Source: Peribacillus loiseleuriae
GTDB taxonomy: Bacteria; Bacillota; Bacilli; Bacillales; DSM-1321
Direction of reading: 5' to 3'
Assembly (NCBI RefSeq): GCF_001183985.1
Contig: NZ_LFZW01000001.1
Location: 4,369,621-4,433,620, forward strand
Length of the DNA: 64,000 nt
The notes beneath the pieces were generated by a model. That model saw only the letters and a list, made by a program, of their open reading frames with translations, ran no database searches and was not told the DNA's origin. The first letter of the stretch is position 1. The number at the start of each line of letters is the position of its first letter. Made by a program: the position numbers and the translations under genes. This document shows, piece after piece, positions 1 to 9,624 of this stretch.

Positions 1-3000
1 ATGACTAAGAATGAACAAGAGCAAGCTCACTTAACAATCGGACGCCTCCTGGTGAAATTTACAAATAATCTGGAGGATAATTTATTTACGATTGTGAATC
101 ATCTTAATGTTAGTAGCCCGCACTTAAACAAAGAAGAAGTCATCCAATTGACTGAATGGAATATCCGTGCTGGTGAAAAGGCACAAGCCTCTGCTGCCTT
201 CAGTGAAGCACTGAAATATTTTCAAAATGCTTATTTGTTGGCAGGGGAAAATTGGAGGGAACAATACGAATTAACGATCCGGATGATGAAAGGAATCGGT
301 GAATGTCAGTATGTAACAAGTAGCTTTAAGGAGTCCGAGGCAACTATAAACCACATTCTCGAGTATGCCCAATCTCAATCTGACAAACTAGATCTTTATC
401 AAATGAAAATGACGCTCTACACCCATGTCCACAGAGTAGAGGAAGCTGTGGACGCAGGCATCAAAGGCTTGAAGCAATATGGGATCCATTTATCAAGAAA
501 CCCTGGAAAACTGGCCATTTTGAAGGAACTAGCATTAGTTAAGAAAACGCTTTATGGAAAAACCAAAGAGGATCTACTCAATCTACCAAAAATGACTGAT
601 CCTACTAAGCGGCAGATTCTTCAAACTATGATCAATATGAATGGACCTACCTTTCATGCAGATCAAGACCTGGCGACTCTACTCATGCTTCGAGCTATAC
701 GATTCACGCTAAAACATGGACTCGCAGACATCAGTGCATTAGTTTTCAACAATTACGCACTGATTCTAAGTGCCGGCTTTAACGATTTTAAAGGTAGCTA
801 CGAATTTGGCAATCTCGCCGTTGAGCTTTCTGAACGCTTCGATGTCATTGGAATTAAAGGCAGGATTCAATTTGTTTACGGCAGCTTTGTTAATCACTGG
901 GCTCATCCTATTAGCAAAAGTCTAGAATACTTTGAAAAATCTCAAGCGTATTGCTTAGATGCAGGGAATATTCATCTGGCTGGAGCGAACGTATCATTTA
1001 TTGTCATTGCCTCTTTTATCAAAGGTACACCCATCAATGAGGCGCTCGAAGGGGTAGAAAGTCAGATGCAGTTTGTCCACCAGATTCAGTATCAGATTTC
1101 AACGGGATTCCTTGAGGAAATGCACCAATGGCTGCACTTTCTGAACGGTACTAGCCCCCATCATTCCTGGGAATTCGAGACTGTTCTGGATGATGATTCA
1201 GCAAAAATCATCCATTATACAATTAGGCTGCAAATGGCCTATTTATTCAATAAAGCGGAATATGCGAAGTACCTGCTGGACCAGCTCGACCAGCTAATTA
1301 ATGACCGGCTGACTCTTATCATCGTACCAGAGTATTATTTTTATCACGCCCTCTGGCTTGCCCGCTTTTATCCAGAGGCTAACAGTGCATTTGAGAAAAA
1401 GATGATTTTGAAGCGTTTACGGAAGCGATTGAAAAAACTAAGGAAATGGGCCAAGTTAGCTCCAGACAATTATCTACATAAATATTTGCTGATAATGGCT
1501 GAACTTGCACGCATCGAAGAAAATCAAACAGCAGCTCTTCGATTCTATCAAGATGCCATCGAATCTGCAGAACAGCATGGCTATATCCAGGACTCGGCAC
1601 TTGGAAACGAATGTGCCGCTTACTACTTTGCTACAATCGGCTATACAAAGCTTGCGAAAGCATTTTTCAGTGAGGCGTATAAATTGTACGTCAAATGGGG
1701 GGCAACAAATAAGGCGGAGCAATTGCTGTTAGAGCAAAATCTCATCAACCCTACAAATCAGATTCCTAATTTAGCAAGAAGACATCAGGATTCCCAGTCG
1801 TTTTTCGATGTCAACACTGCGCTGGAAGCGACCCAAAGCCTTTCAAAAGAAATCATTGTGGAGGCTTTATTGAATAAACTGATGGATATTACGATGCAAT
1901 ACGGCGGTGCAGATAGGGGATTTCTTTTATACAAAGAAGACACTGAACTGTTGATAGTTGAGCAGAAAAGCTTAGATAAAGGGAAACAAGAATTGGTGAG
2001 GAATCAACCAGTCATCGGTTCAGGTCTCCTTGCCGAAAATGTGGTGTACTATGTGGAAACAAGTAAAGAAGCGGTAGTACTTGATGATGCAGCAACTGAA
2101 GGAATGTTTACTGAAGACCCGTATATTGCGACAAAAAGGCTGAAATCACTGTTATGTCTCCCCATTATTATTAAAGGTATGGTCAGCGGTGTTCTGTATT
2201 TGGAAAATAATAAAGCCACATATGCCTTTACGGAAGGAGAAGTAAAACTCCTCACCTTCCTTGCCACCCAGGCGGCGATTTCGATTGAAAATGCTTATCT
2301 TTATGAGAAACTCGAATCGAAAGTTTCCAAACGTACAATTGAGCTGAATGAAGCAAATCGTTATCTGGAAGAGCTAAACCAACGATTAGAGAAGGATAAG
2401 CAATCGCGGCGCCACTTTCTTTCTAATATCTCGCATGATTTACGAGCACCAATAAGCTCAGTAAAGGGGTATCTTGAAGCCATTTTAGACGGAGTCGTGC
2501 AAACAGATGGCCAAAGAATGCAGTATTTAAAGAATAGCCTCGACCGGATTCATAATTTAAATCTTTTGATTCATGACTTATTCGAACTATCCCAATTGGA
2601 GTCTGGACAAATTCCGTTTTCATTGGATTTTATTCCGCTCGACAAATTTATGGATCATTTGTATCAAAAATATGAAACTGATACCGTAAGCCATGGACTA
2701 AACTTTAGGTTGGATAACCAATTAGCCGAAGCAGATACTCTCTCTATGATGGTCGAGCTGGACTCTGACCGCATCGAGCAAGTGTTTACAAATCTGATTA
2801 ACAATGCCTTGAATCATACAAGAGAAGGCGAAATTATTCTTTCATTAGCAAAAGCTCGTGATTCACAACATATCATCATAAGCGTGCAAGACACTGGGTC
2901 AGGGATTCCTACGGAAGAGCTACCGTTCATCTTTGATCGTAATTTTACGAAAGCTAGAAAATATTCTGTTACAAAAGGTCACGGTCTGGGTCTCTCGATT

Positions 3001-3117
3001 TGTAAGGAAATCATTACTTTTCATAAAGGTGAAATCTGGGCTGAAAGTGAAGAAGGTATGGGAAGCACATTTTTTATTAGGTTGCCTGTTTTTCAATATG
3101 TAGATAACTGGGTGTGA
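1..3117 (+). CDS. Large sensor histidine kinase, 5'-truncated by window edge
   Basis: A 1038-residue open frame runs from the first base, so the true start is probably outside the window and the ATG at base 1 is likely internal. Residues 1-600 are helical, TPR-like repeats. A GAF domain spans about 620-770, followed by a coiled-coil linker. The HisKA phospho-acceptor is His812 in SHDLRAP. The ATPase domain shows an N-box (N931-N935), a D964-T-G-S-G G1 box and a G2 box around G993-H-G-L-G. This order matches the C-terminal half of the long family whose N-terminus carries a Ser/Thr kinase domain and an AAA ATPase. It probably phosphorylates a response regulator, but none is adjacent. The signal is unknown. 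Kinase identity is certain; the full architecture is inferred. Confidence 0.9.
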   Translation: MTKNEQEQAHLTIGRLLVKFTNNLEDNLFTIVNHLNVSSPHLNKEEVIQLTEWNIRAGEKAQASAAFSEALKYFQNAYLLAGENWREQYELTIRMMKGIGECQYVTSSFKESEATINHILEYAQSQSDKLDLYQMKMTLYTHVHRVEEAVDAGIKGLKQYGIHLSRNPGKLAILKELALVKKTLYGKTKEDLLNLPKMTDPTKRQILQTMINMNGPTFHADQDLATLLMLRAIRFTLKHGLADISALVFNNYALILSAGFNDFKGSYEFGNLAVELSERFDVIGIKGRIQFVYGSFVNHWAHPISKSLEYFEKSQAYCLDAGNIHLAGANVSFIVIASFIKGTPINEALEGVESQMQFVHQIQYQISTGFLEEMHQWLHFLNGTSPHHSWEFETVLDDDSAKIIHYTIRLQMAYLFNKAEYAKYLLDQLDQLINDRLTLIIVPEYYFYHALWLARFYPEANSAFEKKMILKRLRKRLKKLRKWAKLAPDNYLHKYLLIMAELARIEENQTAALRFYQDAIESAEQHGYIQDSALGNECAAYYFATIGYTKLAKAFFSEAYKLYVKWGATNKAEQLLLEQNLINPTNQIPNLARRHQDSQSFFDVNTALEATQSLSKEIIVEALLNKLMDITMQYGGADRGFLLYKEDTELLIVEQKSLDKGKQELVRNQPVIGSGLLAENVVYYVETSKEAVVLDDAATEGMFTEDPYIATKRLKSLLCLPIIIKGMVSGVLYLENNKATYAFTEGEVKLLTFLATQAAISIENAYLYEKLESKVSKRTIELNEANRYLEELNQRLEKDKQSRRHFLSNISHDLRAPISSVKGYLEAILDGVVQTDGQRMQYLKNSLDRIHNLNLLIHDLFELSQLESGQIPFSLDFIPLDKFMDHLYQKYETDTVSHGLNFRLDNQLAEADTLSMMVELDSDRIEQVFTNLINNALNHTREGEIILSLAKARDSQHIIISVQDTGSGIPTEELPFIFDRNFTKARKYSVTKGHGLGLSICKEIITFHKGEIWAESEEGMGSTFFIRLPVFQYVDNWV

Positions 3118-3220
3118 TTGGGTTTTTAGAGCCTCGCTAATTAAGTGTTCTTTTTTCTTTCTACAAGGCTTGTCTGTAGTATAATTAATCTGGCTAGCTT
3201 ACCTTTAGGAGGTTGCAAAT

Positions 3221-4177
3221 TTGACACAGACGGAGCCATTTATCTATGCAATGGACAATAAACAATATCATACGTGGAATTATCATTTGCGAAAGCATTT
3301 TGGACATAAAGTTTTTAAAGTAGCACTGGATGGTGGCTTTGATTGCCCGAACCGTGATGGCACAGTGGCGCATGGTGGTTGCACATTTTGTAGTGCAGCA
3401 GGGTCAGGTGATTTTGCCGGGGATCGGGTTGAGCCGCTGGATGTTCAATTTAAGAACATCAGTGAAAAAATGCATCAAAAATGGAAAGATGGCAAATATA
3501 TGGCCTATTTCCAGGCGTATACGAACACCCATGCCCCAGTTAGTGAATTAAGAGAAAAATACGAAAGCGTGCTGAATCAGGAGGGTGTAGTCGGATTATC
3601 CATCGCGACCAGACCAGATTGCCTCCCTGATGATGTTGTCGACTATTTGGCCGAGCTGAACGAACGGACATATTTATGGGTCGAGCTTGGGTTGCAAACC
3701 GTCCATGAACGAACAGCCTTACTCATTAACCGAGCTCACAATTACAAAATGTATCAAGAAGGTGTCGACAAGCTTAGGAAGCGTGGCATTCGCGTTTGTA
3801 CGCACATCATTAACGGACTACCGCTTGAAAACTATGACATGATGATGGAAACAGCTCGTGAAGTAGCGAAATTGGACGTTCAAGGAATCAAGATTCACTT
3901 ACTTCATCTCCTTAAAGGAACACCAATGGTCAAGCAATATGAAAAAGGGATGCTCGAATTTTTAACGCAAGAGGATTATGTGAACCTTGTTGTTGATCAG
4001 CTGGAGATACTCCCTCCGGAAATGATCGTTCACAGAATTACTGGTGACGGTCCGATAGATTTGATGATTGGGCCAATGTGGAGTGTGAATAAATGGGATG
4101 TATTGAACTCGATTGATGCAGAGCTAAAACATCGGGATAGCTGGCAAGGGAAATTTTATCAATTAACAGAAGAGTAA
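3221..4177 (+). CDS. ytqA: Radical SAM protein YtqA/MnmL (TIGR01212 family)
   Basis: This 318-aa protein carries the family signature CPNRDG and a Cys cluster C42, C54, C57 that would bind a 4Fe-4S cluster. The TTG start is chosen because AGGAGG lies at 3207-3212, eight bases upstream; an ATG ten codons later lacks such a site. It is followed by ytqB at 73 bp on the same strand, the arrangement seen across Bacilli. Recent work on Gram-positive wobble modification assigns YtqA (MnmL) and YtqB (MnmM) to the last steps of 5-methylaminomethyl-2-thiouridine synthesis in tRNA, in organisms lacking MnmC. Family membership is secure; the exact chemistry rests on that literature. A TATAAT hexamer at 3180-3185 could be its -10 box. 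Confidence 0.9.
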   Translation: MTQTEPFIYAMDNKQYHTWNYHLRKHFGHKVFKVALDGGFDCPNRDGTVAHGGCTFCSAAGSGDFAGDRVEPLDVQFKNISEKMHQKWKDGKYMAYFQAYTNTHAPVSELREKYESVLNQEGVVGLSIATRPDCLPDDVVDYLAELNERTYLWVELGLQTVHERTALLINRAHNYKMYQEGVDKLRKRGIRVCTHIINGLPLENYDMMMETAREVAKLDVQGIKIHLLHLLKGTPMVKQYEKGMLEFLTQEDYVNLVVDQLEILPPEMIVHRITGDGPIDLMIGPMWSVNKWDVLNSIDAELKHRDSWQGKFYQLTEE

Positions 4178-4250
4178 GGAAGCATTTCGAATTTGACGCA
4201 TATTGGACTTTACTCGATAAATTTTACTATGACAACGGAAGTGAAAAACG

Positions 4251-4826
4251 ATGAAACTCATGAATATTCTTCCCTTCGCTCGGTTTCTGCTTCAGACGGC
4301 ACTTGAATCAGGAGATATTGCAATCGATGGGACTTGTGGCAATGGGCATGATACAGCATATCTGGCGAATCTCGTTGGTGAAACTGGACATGTGTACGGT
4401 TTCGATATTCAGCAGGAAGCGATTGAAAATACGAAGGATAAATTACGAACCGAAAACCTGTTGCAACAATGTACACTTATTCAAACCGGGCATGAGCATG
4501 TAAAAACATATGTATCAGAGCAACAGTACGGCCAAATTAAAGCTGCCATCTTTAATTTGGGGTATCTTCCAGGCGGAGACAAATCAATTGTCACCGCTGC
4601 CGAGTCGACCATTGCTGCGATTGAACAACTGCTTGAGATCATGGCTCCTAAAGGCGTTATCGTTCTTGTCATCTATCATGGACACGAAGGTGGAGCGATT
4701 GAACGAGACGCCATTATGGATTATGTCACATCGCTCCACCAGGACAAAGCCCATGTTCTACAATACGGATTCATCAATCAGGTAAATCACCCACCATTTA
4801 TTATTGCGATTGAAAAAAGAAAGTAA
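4251..4826 (+). CDS. ytqB: SAM-dependent tRNA methyltransferase YtqB/MnmM
   Basis: The 191-aa product is a class I methyltransferase. Motif I is DGTCGNGHDT near residues 25-34, followed by an acidic strand end at the adenosine-binding position (FDIQ) and an NLGYLPGGD catalytic-loop motif near residue 100. It belongs to the PF06962 family, for which B. subtilis YtqB has been characterised as the enzyme methylating nm5s2U to mnm5s2U in tRNA. The ATG at 4251 follows a weak GGAAG site; an ATG three codons downstream is an alternative. It probably forms an operon with ytqA. Confidence 0.88.
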   Translation: MKLMNILPFARFLLQTALESGDIAIDGTCGNGHDTAYLANLVGETGHVYGFDIQQEAIENTKDKLRTENLLQQCTLIQTGHEHVKTYVSEQQYGQIKAAIFNLGYLPGGDKSIVTAAESTIAAIEQLLEIMAPKGVIVLVIYHGHEGGAIERDAIMDYVTSLHQDKAHVLQYGFINQVNHPPFIIAIEKRK

Positions 4827-4841
4827 AATCTTAAAATGTGT

Positions 4842-4981
4842 GTTCAAAAAGGAGGGTAAAAAAAGCCGAGAAGTTCGAGGAGCAATCGTCTCAAGCCTTT
4901 CGCGTATGCAATAATCCGTGAGGACCGGAGTGACAGAGCTTTGATGCAATTCGCAAGCTTTTTTACCGGACTTTTTGAACA
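4842..4981 (+). repeat. Repeat family A, copy 1 (MITE-like, inverted ends)
   Basis: A 140-bp segment begins GTTCAAAAAGG and ends CTTTTTGAAC. The reverse complement of its right end matches the left end over about 24 bases with few mismatches. The interior contains AGAAGTTCGAGGAGC and GTGAGGACCGGAGTGACAGA blocks that recur in the copy at 48630-48772. A partial inverted copy lies at 11383-11462. It has no ORF. It lies just after ytqB. Confidence 0.8.
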
Positions 4982-5006
4982 ACTTCTTAAAAGATAAGAG
5001 TACCCT

Positions 5007-5053
5007 AAAGTGTCTGTCCTCACACTCTATTGTAGTGTAAGATCAGACACTTT
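5007..5053 (+). terminator. Hairpin downstream of ytqB and repeat A1
   Basis: AAAGTGTCTG at 5007-5016 pairs with CAGACACTTT at 5044-5053 around a 27-base loop that has its own secondary pairing, followed by a T-rich stretch. It would end transcripts from ytqAB. Confidence 0.55.
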
Positions 5054-5150
5054 ATTTATGGGATATTGCATTTTTTTAATATTTTCTATTTTCGAAACCT
5101 TCCCCTCCCTCCATCGTATATAAAAAATAATACCAAAAGGGGAGATCAAC

Positions 5151-5516
5151 ATGTTTGAAGCACCAGGAGATTTTATATTTGATATCGTACCAATGTTTTT
5201 CGTTGCTTTTTTTATCATTATTTTCGGAATTATTATCTTTGCGATGATTAAGGGGATTGCGACTTGGAACAGCAACAATGATGCCCCTAGATTAACAGTC
5301 CCAGCTAAAATCGTCGCAAAAAGAATGAGCATACAAGGTGGAGGGGAAACGCGTGCATATAATCATTACTACATCACATTTGAAGTCGATAGTGGGGATC
5401 GCATGGAATTCCAAGTGAAGGACCTTGAATATGGCCAGCTGATAGAGGGTGACATGGGCAATTTGCAATTTCAAGGAACAAGATATCTCGAGTTTACGCG
5501 AATCAGACAAAACTAA
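5151..5516 (+). CDS. DUF2500 membrane protein
   Basis: This 121-aa protein has one hydrophobic N-terminal segment (about residues 10-35), then a soluble beta-rich domain with the pattern PAKIVAKR...YYITFEVDSGDR...FQV that marks DUF2500. The ATG follows AGGGGAG at a good distance. It stands alone between two hairpins, so it is probably monocistronic. Its function is unknown; it is likely membrane-anchored with the domain outside or at the membrane surface. Confidence 0.8.
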   Translation: MFEAPGDFIFDIVPMFFVAFFIIIFGIIIFAMIKGIATWNSNNDAPRLTVPAKIVAKRMSIQGGGETRAYNHYYITFEVDSGDRMEFQVKDLEYGQLIEGDMGNLQFQGTRYLEFTRIRQN

Positions 5517-5546
5517 ATGGACAGAATCAGTACGTCCGAGATAGAA

Positions 5547-5581
5547 AAACGAGATTGGCTCGATTTAAACCAATCTCGTTT
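5547..5581. terminator. Bidirectional terminator between convergent genes
   Basis: AAACGAGATTGG at 5547-5558 and CCAATCTCGTTT at 5570-5581 form a perfect 12-bp stem with T-rich flanks on both strands. It serves the DUF2500 gene on the plus strand and the cupin gene on the minus strand. Confidence 0.85.
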
Positions 5582-5586
5582 ACTTC

Positions 5587-6087
5587 TTATTCTGGTATTT
5601 TTTCATAAGCAAGTTTCTTAATAATTTGTTCATGTTTAGGATAGTCTTTGAGTAGTTCATGTTGTGTAAATAACTCAAAATCCCGATAGTCAAACCCTGG
5701 AGAAACCATACAACTGACCAGCGAATAATCTGCACCCTCATCTACATCTGACCCAAATATCGCTCCCTTTGGAACAACGGCTTGCAATACCTCTCCTTGT
5801 TCCACATTGAGTCCAAGCTTCACTTTTTCATACTTTCCATTCGGATGGATAATATGTATATTCAAGGAGTCTCCAGTATGAAAATACCATACTTCATCCG
5901 ATTGCAAGCGATGAAAATGAGAAGGGTTGCCAGCGCGAAGTAAGAAATAAATGCTTGTATAATACGCTCTTTTGTTCGCATACTCAGTGACCAGTTCTCC
6001 CTCTGATCGGAGCATTTCTTTAAAATATCCCCCTTCTGTATGAGGGGTCATGGCTAAATTTTCTATCCAATATTCTGCGTTTTTCAT
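5587..6087 (-). CDS. Cupin-superfamily protein (DUF985)
   Basis: The 166-aa sequence shows the DUF985 pattern: TPHTEGGYFKE near the N-terminus, SIYFLL, HFHRLQSDEVWYFH with the metal/ligand histidines, and VVPKGAIFGS followed by VSPGFDYRDFEL at the C-terminus. The family adopts a jelly-roll cupin fold and binds small ligands; the substrate is unknown. The ATG is preceded by a TAGGAGA site. It is the only gene between ytpA and the shared terminator. Confidence 0.82.
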   Translation of the reverse strand: MKNAEYWIENLAMTPHTEGGYFKEMLRSEGELVTEYANKRAYYTSIYFLLRAGNPSHFHRLQSDEVWYFHTGDSLNIHIIHPNGKYEKVKLGLNVEQGEVLQAVVPKGAIFGSDVDEGADYSLVSCMVSPGFDYRDFELFTQHELLKDYPKHEQIIKKLAYEKIPE

Positions 6088-6161
6088 AGTTGTAGCTTCT
6101 CCTATCTCTTTTGAATTAAACGAATGATTACAAAACCTGCCGGGATGATAGGCAGCTTTCT

Positions 6162-6965
6162 TTAAAGAACATACCCTAACGTCTTTAATCTCGTTTCCAC
6201 AAACCCAAGTGCATATTGAAATACATCATCGCGTTCTGGTTCATTAAAAATTTCATGATATAAATGAGGCCATTCCTTGTATTGTTTTTCACTACAAAGA
6301 TTATAATTGAACCATTCACGAACCGGGCGTTTATCGACGACGCGGTCATCACCGCCCTGCATGAGAAGGAGTGGAATATCCTGAAATTCAGGGATATCTT
6401 CAAAGGCTTCTTTCATGTTTTTCGTAAGCTCGCGGTACCATCTAACTGAAACCTTCGTAACATATAATGAATCGTTTAAATCAGACTCCCTTACTTCTTC
6501 ATTTCTGGTAACAAGCTCGGGGGTTAAACCTGGATCCACTCGGAATGTTGGATACGTGACATTCAACCCTAACGAAATCGCAGTCAGTAGCTTGGATGGC
6601 TGTTTAACGAGCCCTAAACACGGGGACGATAGAATAACTCCCGCCAAATCCAATTCATCTTGCTGAAGTAATCGGATTGCGATTAATCCGCCCATACTAT
6701 GTCCCAGTAAAAAGACCGGAAGTGAATATTGATAAGCTTCTTCGATCCAGCTTTTTACTTCTATTAAATATTGATCAAAGGATTGAATATGTCCTCTAAA
6801 TGCACGGGTTGTCATACCCTGTCCTGGAAGATCTCCCATAATCACATGGTAACCAGCGGACCGCCACATTTGCGATAGCCATTTATAACGCCCGTGATGC
6901 TCCATGGCACCATGAACGATGACGATGACTCCTTTTGGTGTAACGTCTGCCTCCCATTTCCACAT
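6162..6965 (-). CDS. ytpA: Alpha/beta hydrolase, lysophospholipase-like YtpA
   Basis: The 267-aa serine hydrolase carries GHSMGG with nucleophile Ser90, an oxyanion-side HGAMEHHGRY motif at residues 18-27, an acidic residue in QGGDDRVVD, and a catalytic histidine in LYHEIFNE. It is the monoacylglycerol lipase/lysophospholipase type. Its position between ytqAB and ytoA matches B. subtilis ytpA, which has been linked to making the phospholipid antibiotic bacilysocin. The ytpB gene found between them in B. subtilis is absent here. The start follows AGGAGGAGATTTC. Confidence 0.82.
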   Translation of the reverse strand: MWKWEADVTPKGVIVIVHGAMEHHGRYKWLSQMWRSAGYHVIMGDLPGQGMTTRAFRGHIQSFDQYLIEVKSWIEEAYQYSLPVFLLGHSMGGLIAIRLLQQDELDLAGVILSSPCLGLVKQPSKLLTAISLGLNVTYPTFRVDPGLTPELVTRNEEVRESDLNDSLYVTKVSVRWYRELTKNMKEAFEDIPEFQDIPLLLMQGGDDRVVDKRPVREWFNYNLCSEKQYKEWPHLYHEIFNEPERDDVFQYALGFVETRLKTLGYVL

Positions 6966-7057
6966 ATGAAATCTCCTCCTACTTTATCTCTAGTTGCTAT
7001 TCTTTGATTTACACTTTGCTTATTCTTTATTTTGTCCCGGATTAACCGGCTATACTA

Positions 7058-7104
7058 CCCTCACCTTCATTTTTTGAAAAGTTAACAAAAATTGAAGGTG
7101 AGGG
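7058..7104. other. Long inverted repeat in the ytpA-ytoA intergenic region
   Basis: CCCTCACCTTCA at 7058-7069 is matched by TGAAGGTGAGGG at 7093-7104, a perfect 12-bp dyad with a 23-base AT-rich loop. It sits between divergent genes, so it is more likely an operator or a stray element than a terminator. No protein can be assigned to it. Confidence 0.5.
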
Positions 7105-7252
7105 ATAAATATTGGCTCCCTGAACACTTATAAAGTATTCAATCTATTTATCTTCATGATGGGTGAACCTTATTATAACGAAATATCACATATTATTGTA
7201 TAGTAAAAATAATACCTAAAAAACATCGAAACGGAAAGGATATGGTTTTAAA

Positions 7253-7777
7253 ATGATTCTTTACGCATACAAAGGAAAAAAACCGGAAATATCAATGAGC
7301 GCCTACCTTGCCGATAACGCTGTTGTAACAGGCGATGTGAGAATCGGCGAAGAATCAACAGTCTGGTTCAATTCTGTGATTCGCGGGGACGTAGCGCCAA
7401 CTATCATTGGAAAAAAAGTAAATATTCAAGATAACAGTGTTCTTCATCAAAGCCCGAACAACCCACTTATCATCGAAGATGAAGTCACAGTCGGACATCA
7501 AGTCACGCTACATAGCTGCAAAATCCGCAAAGGAGCACTCATTGGGATGGGATCAATTATTCTAGATGAAGCGGAAATCGGCGAAGGAGCTTTCATCGGT
7601 GCTGGAAGTCTCGTGTCACAAGGAAAAGTAATTCCACCCAACACCCTCGCTTTCGGTCGACCCGCCAAAGTCGTGCGTGAGCTGAACGACGCAGACCGCG
7701 CGGACATGGAACGCATCGTCCGAGAATACGCGGAAAAAGGGCAGTACTACAAGAACGAGAAACGAATAGAAGAATAA
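7253..7777 (+). CDS. ytoA: Gamma-carbonic-anhydrase-like hexapeptide protein YtoA
   Basis: The 174-aa protein consists of left-handed beta-helix hexapeptide repeats (for example NAVVTGDVRIGEESTV and IGEGAFIGAGSLVSQG), with the LHQ and VGHQVTLH histidines placed like the metal ligands of gamma-class carbonic anhydrases. A C-terminal helix follows. It is the usual length for YtoA/YrdA-type proteins. The ATG follows GGAAAGG. Activity is uncertain, since many members show none. Confidence 0.85.
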   Translation: MILYAYKGKKPEISMSAYLADNAVVTGDVRIGEESTVWFNSVIRGDVAPTIIGKKVNIQDNSVLHQSPNNPLIIEDEVTVGHQVTLHSCKIRKGALIGMGSIILDEAEIGEGAFIGAGSLVSQGKVIPPNTLAFGRPAKVVRELNDADRADMERIVREYAEKGQYYKNEKRIEE

Positions 7778-7780
7778 ACA

Positions 7781-7816
7781 AAAGAAGTCCAATTCATTTG
7801 TGAAATGGACTTCTTT
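7781..7816. terminator. Terminator between ytoA and metK
   Basis: AAAGAAGTCCA at 7781-7791 pairs with TGGACTTCTTT at 7806-7816 and is followed by a T run. It ends ytoA; the A-rich other side could also stop metK read-through. Confidence 0.88.
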
Positions 7817-7886
7817 TTGTTTTACTATTTACCTTTTTGTACTCTTTAACCGAACCCGTTATATATATGGATTCCTCTTTTTACTA

Positions 7887-9083
7887 TTATTGAGCTTGTT
7901 CTTTCAATGTTGCTGCTTTGTCTGTGCGTTCCCAAGGCAAATCAATGTCTGTACGACCGAAATGTCCGTAAGCGGCTGTTTGCTTGTAAATTGGGCGGCG
8001 CAGGTCAAGCATTTTGATAATACCAGCAGGACGAAGGTCGAAGTTAGCACGAACCAAGTCTACTAATACATCTTCGCTCACTGTTCCTGTTCCGAATGTA
8101 TCAATCGCAATTGACACTGGTTTCGCTACACCGATTGCATACGCCAGTTGAACTTCTGCTTTATCAGCGAGCCCTGCTGCTACGATGTTTTTCGCAACAT
8201 AACGTGCTGCATAGGCTGCAGAGCGGTCGACCTTCGTTGCATCCTTACCTGAGAATGCGCCACCGCCGTGACGAGCATATCCGCCGTAAGTGTCAACGAT
8301 AATTTTACGTCCCGTAAGACCCGCATCTCCTTGAGGTCCACCAATAACGAAGCGGCCTGTTGGATTAATGAAATACTTCGTTTCAGAATCAATCAATTCA
8401 GCTGGAACAACTGCTTTAATCACGTGTTCTTTCAGGTCAGCTTGAATTTGCTCTAACGTAGTTTCTTCATCATGCTGTGTAGAGATAACAATTGTATCAA
8501 CACGAGCCGGTTGATTGTTCTCATCATATTCGATCGTTACTTGCGTTTTTCCATCTGGGCGCAAGTAAGCTAAAGTGCCGTCTTTACGAACAGCAGTCAA
8601 GCGGTGTGAAAGCTTGTGAGCCAATGAAATCGGAAGTGGCATAAGCTCTTCAGTTTCATTACAAGCAAATCCGAACATTAAACCTTGGTCCCCTGCACCG
8701 ATTGCTTCGATTTCGGCATCGCTCATTGTACCTTCACGTGCTTCAAGTGCTTGATCAACACCAGCAGCAATATCTGCTGATTGCTCATCAATTGAACTTA
8801 AAACAGCGCATGTCTGAGCATCAAAGCCGAATTTCGCACGAGTGTAGCCAATCCCAGCAATAGTATCGCGAACAATACGCGGAATGTCTACATACGCGGA
8901 AGTTGTGATTTCACCAGCTACTAGTACAAGACCAGTAGTTACTGAAGTTTCACACGCAACACGCGCGTTTGCATCCTTTTCTAGGATAGCATCTAAAATT
9001 GAATCTGAAATCTGATCACAAATCTTATCCGGATGGCCTTCTGTAACAGACTCAGAAGTAAAAAGACGACGTTTTGTTGACAT
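7887..9083 (-). CDS. metK: S-adenosylmethionine synthetase
   Basis: The 398-aa enzyme makes SAM from methionine and ATP. It has the N-terminal [12 protein letters not shown] substrate loop, the [10 protein letters not shown] signature and the C-terminal GGGAFSGKD phosphate loop, and is full length. The ATG follows a GGGGGAATT site. The 5' leader contains a SAM-I riboswitch and terminator, so its expression should fall when SAM is plentiful. It is divergent from pckA, as in B. subtilis. Confidence 0.98.
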   Translation of the reverse strand: MSTKRRLFTSESVTEGHPDKICDQISDSILDAILEKDANARVACETSVTTGLVLVAGEITTSAYVDIPRIVRDTIAGIGYTRAKFGFDAQTCAVLSSIDEQSADIAAGVDQALEAREGTMSDAEIEAIGAGDQGLMFGFACNETEELMPLPISLAHKLSHRLTAVRKDGTLAYLRPDGKTQVTIEYDENNQPARVDTIVISTQHDEETTLEQIQADLKEHVIKAVVPAELIDSETKYFINPTGRFVIGGPQGDAGLTGRKIIVDTYGGYARHGGGAFSGKDATKVDRSAAYAARYVAKNIVAAGLADKAEVQLAYAIGVAKPVSIAIDTFGTGTVSEDVLVDLVRANFDLRPAGIIKMLDLRRPIYKQTAAYGHFGRTDIDLPWERTDKAATLKEQAQ

Positions 9084-9246
9084 CTTAATTCCCCCTTATT
9101 ATTGAAATTATGTGTTAGGTACGCAAACGGAGGCTTTTACCCCATCCATCTTATCCACCTTTTTTGACGGAGCTCGTTCCCTTATTGGTTTCTATAATAG
9201 ATGCAGATCTTCTCAGCATTGTTCATCAGTGTTCCCGAAAAACATA

Positions 9247-9276
9247 AAAACCTTCCCCATCATTGAGGAAAGGTTT
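9247..9276 (-). terminator. Riboswitch-controlled terminator of metK leader
   Basis: Read on the minus strand, AAACCTTTCCTC and GGGGAAGGTTTTT form a stem around AATGAT, followed by T-rich sequence. It lies directly downstream of the SAM-I aptamer and is the expected off-state terminator. Confidence 0.85.
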
Positions 9277-9298
9277 ATTGACTGAATCTATCCTTTCA

Positions 9299-9463
9299 CT
9301 CTTATCGTTCAAGGGTTTTTTACCTTGCTCAGGTTAGCACCAACGCCAAAATTATTAAAAGAGAATTGCTTTTAATTGCAATAAATCTTTCGCAAACTTT
9401 CTACACTTCGGCAGGTTGCTGGGTTTCTTAGGGCCTGTCCCTCCACCAACTCGGGATAAGAGA
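9299..9463 (-). ncRNA. SAM-I (S-box) riboswitch of metK
   Basis: On the minus strand the leader shows the S-box hallmarks in order: the P1 strand CTCTTATC, GGTGGAGGGAC, GGCCCTAAGAAACCCAGCAA, a variable P3 arm, GGTGCTAACCTGAGCAAGG, and the closing P1 strand GATAAGAG. This aptamer binds SAM and favours the terminator at 9247-9276. Confidence 0.96.
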
Positions 9464-9480
9464 ATCCGTACAATTTAAAA

Positions 9481-9509
9481 TAATAACGCACTATAAGGAA
9501 AAGTGTCAA
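9481..9509 (-). promoter_or_regulatory. Promoter of the metK leader
   Basis: On the minus strand TTGACA (9504-9509) and TTATTA (9481-9486) are spaced by 17 bases, upstream of the S-box. This fits a sigma-A promoter. Confidence 0.7.
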
Positions 9510-9624
9510 GAATTTTTTCCTAATTAATAGTTTCATTATAGGTTGTTTGATTCTATGAATATTGTTTACTACCTAAATAAAATACCTATTCAGGAAAAAA
9601 GTGAGTTTAACACCATGATTAGTA

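Noticed and set aside
7800-8066. An 88-codon plus-strand frame at the metK 3' end
   Set aside because: It overlaps metK antisense, has no ribosome site and is cysteine/phenylalanine-rich as expected of a shadow frame.
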